DNA from: an uncultured Chloroflexota bacterium
GTDB taxonomy: Bacteria; Chloroflexota; UBA11872
NCBI GenBank assembly: GCA_958296175.1
Contig: OY282448.1
Span: 2,852,127-2,916,126 of the forward strand
Direction: 5' to 3'
DNA: 64,000 nt
In this document: one piece after another, positions 60,154 through 64,000 of the stretch
Numbering within the stretch: position 1 is the first letter of the stretch
Layout: each line of letters starts with the position of its first letter
The notes under the pieces: generated by a model
The model's database searches: none
What the model saw: the letters and a program-made list of their open reading frames with translations, nothing else
What the model was told of the DNA's origin: nothing
Translations under genes and position numbers: made by a program

Positions 60154-62202
60154 TCAGGCGCTGGCGTTCTCCAGATTCTGGCGCAGCTCCCGGATGCGGT
60201 CGCGGCAGAGGGCGGCTTTTTCGAATTCCAGACCGTCGGCGGCCAGGCGCATCTGGCGTTCGAGGTCTTTGATGACTTGGGCGATTTCGAGTTTGGAAAG
60301 GCCGTCCATGCGGCGGAAGCCCCGCCCGTATTCGGGCGACTCCTCGGCCGCGACAGCCAGGCCTTCGCTGGCCGAGTCTTCCGCGACGCGTTCCGTGAGG
60401 TCGCGCAGGCCCTTGATGATGGAGACCGGCGTAATGCCGTGCTCCTCGTTGTAGGCGACCTGGAGGCTGCGGCGGCGGTAGGTTTCGTCGATGGCGCGCT
60501 TCATGCTGCGCGTGACCACGTCGGCGTACATGATGACCTGGCCGTGGATGTGGCGGGCGGCGCGGCCGACGGTCTGGACCAGCGAGGTTTCGGAGCGCAA
60601 GAAGCCCTCTTTGTCGGCGTCCAAGATGGCCACCAGACTGACTTCGGGCAGATCCAGCCCTTCGCGCAGAAGGTTGATGCCCACTACCACGTCGTAGACC
60701 CCGCGGCGCAGGTCGCTGAGGATTTCGACGCGCTCCAGGGTGTCGATTTCCGAGTGCAGATAATGCACTTTCGTGCCGATTTCGGCCAGATACTCGGCCA
60801 GGTCTTCGGCCATGCGCTTGGTGAGGGTGGTGACGAGCACGCGCTCGCGCCGGTCCACGCGCTTGACGATTTCCCCGATCAGGTCGTCGATTTGCCCTCC
60901 GGTCGCGCGGACTTCGATGGCCGGGTCCACCAGTCCGGTGGGACGCACGATTTGCTCCACGATCTGCTGGCTGTGCTCGTATTCATAGGGCCCGGGCGTT
61001 GCGGACATAAAGACGGCGGTCTTGACGTACTGTTCGAACTCGGCGAACGAGAGCGGTCGGTTGTCGAACGCGGAGGGCAGTCGGAATCCGTATTCGACCA
61101 GCGCTTCTTTGCGGGCGCGGTCGCCGGCCAGCATGCCGCGCACTTGGGGCAGGGTGACGTGGGACTCGTCCACGACCAGCAGATAGTCTTCCGGCATGTA
61201 ATTGAGCAGAACCCAGGGCGGTTCGCCGGGCGCACGCGGGTTGAGGTGGCGGCTGTAGTTTTCGATACCGGCGCAGGTACCGGTCTCGCGCAGCATCTCC
61301 ATGTCGAAGTTGGTGCGCTGACGCAGCCGGGCCGCTTCCAACACGTTGCCGCGCGCTTCCAGCTGTGCCAGCCGCTCGTTCAGCTCGACGCGAATGGTGG
61401 AGATCGCCTGCTCCAAACGTTCGGCCGGCGTCACGTAAAAACGCGCGGGGAAGATGGTGGCGTTGTCGATTTCGTCCAGGATTTCGCCGGTGAGCGGTTC
61501 CAGCTTGACCAGGCGCTCCAACTCGTCGCCGAAGAACTGCAAGCGCAGCACGAAGTCGTCGTAGGTTGGAAAGATTTCCACGACTTCGCCGCGCACGCGG
61601 AAGCGGCCGTGGTCGAGCGAGGCCGAGGTGCGGGCATATTGCAGACCCACCAGCGTGCGCAGAAGGCGCAGGCGGTCGTATTCGCCGCCCACCACCAGCG
61701 ACAGGCTCATGTCGCCGTAGTCCTCTGGCGGCGTGATGCCGTAGATGCAGGACACCGTGGCCACGACGATCACGTCGCGCCGCTCGAACAGGGAGCGCGT
61801 GGTGGAGTAGCGGAGCTTTTCTATCTCCGCGTTGATGTCGGTCTCTTTTTCGATGTAGGTGTCGGTGCGCGCGATGTAGGCTTCGGGTTGGTAGTAGTCG
61901 TAATAGCTGACGAAGTATTCCACGGCGTTGCGGGGGAAGAACTCTTTGAACTCGGTGGCGAGCTGGGCGGCCAGCGTCTTGTTATGGGCCAGGACCAGCG
62001 CGGGGCGCTGGATGTTTTGAATCACGTTGGCGATGGTGAAAGTCTTGCCGGAGCCGGTGACGCCCAGCAGGGTCTGGGAAGACTGTCCGGCGTGGATGGC
62101 GCCCACGAGCTGCGCAACGGCGCGCGGCTGGTCGCCGGCGGGCAGGAAGTCGGCGTCCAGCTGGAAGCCGGCGCGTTCGCCGCTGCGGGGGAGGGTGGCC
62201 AT
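60154..62202 (-). CDS. uvrB: UvrABC excinuclease subunit B
   Basis: 682 residues. Walker [11 protein letters not shown], beta-hairpin region [30 protein letters not shown] (helicase motif II), [33 protein letters not shown], and a C-terminal UVR coil domain ([19 protein letters not shown]). UvrB verifies DNA damage and recruits UvrC. ATG 62202 is 7 nt after a -10 box TAGAAT and has no Shine-Dalgarno site, so the mRNA is probably leaderless. Confidence 0.98.
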   Translation of the reverse strand: MATLPRSGERAGFQLDADFLPAGDQPRAVAQLVGAIHAGQSSQTLLGVTGSGKTFTIANVIQNIQRPALVLAHNKTLAAQLATEFKEFFPRNAVEYFVSYYDYYQPEAYIARTDTYIEKETDINAEIEKLRYSTTRSLFERRDVIVVATVSCIYGITPPEDYGDMSLSLVVGGEYDRLRLLRTLVGLQYARTSASLDHGRFRVRGEVVEIFPTYDDFVLRLQFFGDELERLVKLEPLTGEILDEIDNATIFPARFYVTPAERLEQAISTIRVELNERLAQLEARGNVLEAARLRQRTNFDMEMLRETGTCAGIENYSRHLNPRAPGEPPWVLLNYMPEDYLLVVDESHVTLPQVRGMLAGDRARKEALVEYGFRLPSAFDNRPLSFAEFEQYVKTAVFMSATPGPYEYEHSQQIVEQIVRPTGLVDPAIEVRATGGQIDDLIGEIVKRVDRRERVLVTTLTKRMAEDLAEYLAEIGTKVHYLHSEIDTLERVEILSDLRRGVYDVVVGINLLREGLDLPEVSLVAILDADKEGFLRSETSLVQTVGRAARHIHGQVIMYADVVTRSMKRAIDETYRRRSLQVAYNEEHGITPVSIIKGLRDLTERVAEDSASEGLAVAAEESPEYGRGFRRMDGLSKLEIAQVIKDLERQMRLAADGLEFEKAALCRDRIRELRQNLENASA

Positions 62203-62209
62203 AGGTGTA

Positions 62210-62215
62210 ATTCTA
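62210..62215 (-). promoter_or_regulatory. -10 box of uvrB
   Basis: TAGAAT (5/6) on the minus strand. Only 7 nt separate it from the uvrB ATG, so the transcript start falls on or next to the first base of the start codon. No clear -35. Confidence 0.55.
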
Positions 62216-62249
62216 GACGGCGGGCGGGTCGACCCGGCCAGGGCCCCGG

Positions 62250-63386
62250 TCAGGCCGACTGGGTCAGAATCTCGGTCAGGCGGCGGGCGATGATTTCGGG
62301 TTCGCCGGGCTGCAGGTTGGCGGCATAGGCTTCCAGCTGGCGGCGGGCGGGGTCGACGCGCACGAAGATGGGCGGGTCGCCGGCCAACAGCGCGTCGCTG
62401 ACCGCCTCGACGCCGGGGCCGCGCCAGTCGGCGTCCAAGGCGATGACCGCGGTGGGCACGAAGAAGCGGTCGTCGAACTCGACGGTTGCGCGCAGGCCGT
62501 CGAGCTCGCCCACGTCGTCGACGATGATGCTGACCAGCTCGTGGAACTCCCGCAGCATGGCGGCTTCGTCGCTGTCCATGTAGCTGCGCAGCGCGGCGTA
62601 GAGTCCCACCATTTCTTCCTTGGACACCTTGGAGGGCCGCCCGATGGCGTGGTTGGGGCTGCTGTTGAGACGCGCCGCCTCGACGAGGTCGGCGCGTCCG
62701 TACAGAAGGCCGGACGCCTGGGGGCCGCGGATAATCTTGCCGCCGCTCATGACGACGAGGTCGGCGCCTTCGCGGATGAAGCGTTGGAGGTTGTCGCGCG
62801 GCGGCACCGTCATGGCCGCGTCGACGATGACCGGCACGCCGCGCGCGTGGGCAATCTCAACCACCTGCGGCAGGGTCAAACCGCCGCGGGGGGTGCCGGG
62901 CGCGAAGAGAAACGCCGCCGCCGCCGTGCGTTCGCTCAGCGCGGCCTGGAGTTCTTCGGGGATGCAGGTCATGACGTTGCCGACTTCCACCAGACGCGCG
63001 CCTGTGAAGCCGTACATGTGGCTGTAGGGGCCGCGGTGCATCTTCTGGATGACCAGCTCGTCCCTGAGGCCGGTCGTGTCCGGCAGGCGGCGGACGGCCG
63101 CGACGTCCGACCCCGTCATGCAGGCGGCCAGCGAGACGACCATGCCGGCGGCGGCGCCGCCGACCACCATGCCCGCCTCGGCGCCGGTGATTTCGGCGAT
63201 GTAGGCGCCGACGCGGCGGTCGAGCTGCTCGATCGAGACGAACGCGCGCCCGGCTTCGGCCATGGCCTGGAACGTGTCCGGGCGCATCAGCGAGCCGCCG
63301 TAATTCGTGGTGGGACCGCCGGCGTGGATGACCAGCGGGACGCCCAGCTCGGCGTAGATGCGGTTCGTTGCTCGCGTTGCAGCCAT
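62250..63386 (-). CDS. SelA-like PLP-dependent enzyme (D-glucosaminate-6-P ammonia-lyase group)
   Basis: 378 residues. Opens [27 protein letters not shown], with PLP Lys217 in [17 protein letters not shown] and the [13 protein letters not shown] strand carrying the cofactor Asp. These match the SelA/DgaE fold-type I group. True SelA works with tRNA(Sec); no selB or tRNA-Sec is here, so an amino-sugar or amino-acid lyase is more likely. ATG 63386 has GGAGG 8 nt upstream and a -10-like TATACA further up. Confidence 0.8.
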   Translation of the reverse strand: MAATRATNRIYAELGVPLVIHAGGPTTNYGGSLMRPDTFQAMAEAGRAFVSIEQLDRRVGAYIAEITGAEAGMVVGGAAAGMVVSLAACMTGSDVAAVRRLPDTTGLRDELVIQKMHRGPYSHMYGFTGARLVEVGNVMTCIPEELQAALSERTAAAAFLFAPGTPRGGLTLPQVVEIAHARGVPVIVDAAMTVPPRDNLQRFIREGADLVVMSGGKIIRGPQASGLLYGRADLVEAARLNSSPNHAIGRPSKVSKEEMVGLYAALRSYMDSDEAAMLREFHELVSIIVDDVGELDGLRATVEFDDRFFVPTAVIALDADWRGPGVEAVSDALLAGDPPIFVRVDPARRQLEAYAANLQPGEPEIIARRLTEILTQSA

Positions 63387-63414
63387 CGCGTTGCCCTCCG
63401 CCGCGGCCGCAACC

Positions 63415-63479
63415 TGTATAGCACGCGCCGAGCGCCGCTGGGCATCCGCACGCCGCTGGGTGTATGGCGGGTATATAGT
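63415..63479. promoter_or_regulatory. Divergent promoter region
   Basis: TATACA reads on the minus strand at 63420-63415 towards the SelA-like gene, and TATAGT reads on the plus strand at 63474-63479 towards the glycosidase-like gene. Each is 4-5 of 6 to the -10 consensus; no convincing -35 boxes. Confidence 0.4.
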
Positions 63480-63517
63480 TCGCTGTCTAAGGTCCTCCCT
63501 CGACGCGGAGCGCCGGC

Positions 63518-64000
63518 ATGAGCATCGATGGTCGATACCCTGGCCTGGTGACGCCGCTGCCCGCGGCGTTGGGCTATCACCCGTTTGTCGATACGCGCTT
63601 CATCCACCCGGGGCGGCCGCACTGGGTGGACGACGCGGGGCGCTTTCACAGCGCCTGGGGTCTGGAGCATCCGACCTCGATTCACGCCGAGTTCATCGCC
63701 GTGCCGCGCGGCGTGGAGCTGCGGGCGGAACCCGCCCAGCGCACCGACCCGGTCGTCACGGCCAGCGAACCCTGGGAGAAGCTGGTCTGGTGGCCGAAGG
63801 TGCTGCACGTGGACGGGCGGTACCGTCTGTGGTACGAAGCCGTGCCGCCCGACCATTGGGACCCGGCGGTCGGCCCCGCGCTGGCCTGGCCGAACCCGGT
63901 CTTCGGCGGGCTGCTCTGCTACGCGGAGTCGGACGACGGGTTTGCCTGGACGAAACCGCGGCTGGGCATCGGCGCGTGGCAGGGGTCCACCGCCACCAAC
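63518..64000 (+). CDS. Glycoside-hydrolase-like five-blade propeller protein, 3'-truncated
   Basis: 161 residues are visible before the window ends. Hallmarks are VWWPKVLHVDGRYRLWYEAV, a surface-strand signature of GH32/43/130-type propellers, and CYAESDDGFAWTKPRLG, a repeat-like blade. An early PFVDTRFIHPGRPHW may hold an acidic active-site residue. ATG 63518 has GGAG 7 nt upstream. Whether it is an enzyme cannot be told from the fragment. Confidence 0.7.
   Translation, partial: MSIDGRYPGLVTPLPAALGYHPFVDTRFIHPGRPHWVDDAGRFHSAWGLEHPTSIHAEFIAVPRGVELRAEPAQRTDPVVTASEPWEKLVWWPKVLHVDGRYRLWYEAVPPDHWDPAVGPALAWPNPVFGGLLCYAESDDGFAWTKPRLGIGAWQGSTATN

Noticed and set aside
62250..63386. True selenocysteine synthase (SelA)
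   Set aside because: No selB, selD or tRNA-Sec nearby, and the N-terminus matches the amino-sugar lyase group better.

Overview
The window is a 64 kb stretch of high-GC bacterial chromosome (by eye close to 70% GC, with third codon positions almost all G or C). No rRNA or taxonomic marker settles the species. The gene mix suggests Chloroflexota, possibly a SAR202- or Dehalococcoidia-like lineage: LarA-like, enolase-superfamily, DUF3604 and Asp-box sialidase proteins, single-subunit substrate-binding lipoproteins, polytopic GT-C enzymes and a DUF4389 protein. This is inference, not proof. Starts are mixed. Some genes have clear Shine-Dalgarno sites, many neighbours overlap by ATGA or GTGA, and a few starts sit 6-7 nt after a -10-like box, as in leaderless transcripts.

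Layout. 1-8.6 kb: a truncated DUF3604 hydrolase, a mannonate-dehydratase-like TIM barrel, a DUF7662/GIY-YIG gene pair, a HAD hydrolase, an orphan DNA methyltransferase, and a coupled pepF-larA pair. 8.7-23 kb: a lipoprotein, proS, a DUF4389 membrane protein, a glutamine-synthetase-like enzyme, a methyltransferase fused to an HNH nuclease, a SAM methyltransferase, a secreted glycoside-hydrolase-like protein and an MMPL exporter. 23-28 kb: an SRPBCC protein, five tRNA genes, an ABC peptide-binding lipoprotein and several intergenic repeats. 28-37.7 kb: a PrsW-like protein, a degenerate Lnt, and a run of overlapping membrane genes that look like an envelope glycosylation or lipid-carrier module. 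37.7-42.7 kb: a one-gene formate dehydrogenase, an amber-interrupted coiled-coil gene, duplicated gene debris, an AT-rich island and a NYN-domain protein. 42.7-55 kb: an FG-GAP-like lipoprotein, a MenC/NSAR enzyme, tRNA-Leu, an RmlC-like cupin, gdhA, the gatCAB operon, a sialidase-like protein and a double-headed SDR. 55-59.2 kb: an accessory patch with a secreted trypsin-like protease carrying a seven-repeat RCC1 propeller, a second hendecad coiled-coil membrane protein, and a Phd/RelE-type toxin-antitoxin pair. 59-64 kb: a Dam-type methylase, uvrB, a SelA-like PLP enzyme and a truncated glycosidase-like gene.

Housekeeping genes (proS, gatCAB, gdhA, uvrB, tRNAs) are scattered among catabolic and envelope genes. 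gatC, gatA and gatB together convert misacylated Glu-tRNA(Gln) (and/or Asp-tRNA(Asn)) to the amidated form. The glutamine-synthetase-like enzyme and GdhA point to nitrogen handling. The most unusual signals are: the tandem SDR fusion; the protease-RCC1 protein; two coiled-coil genes built from 33-bp units, one broken by an in-frame TAG; an Lnt homologue without its catalytic Cys; and short direct repeats about 61 bp apart in at least six intergenic places.
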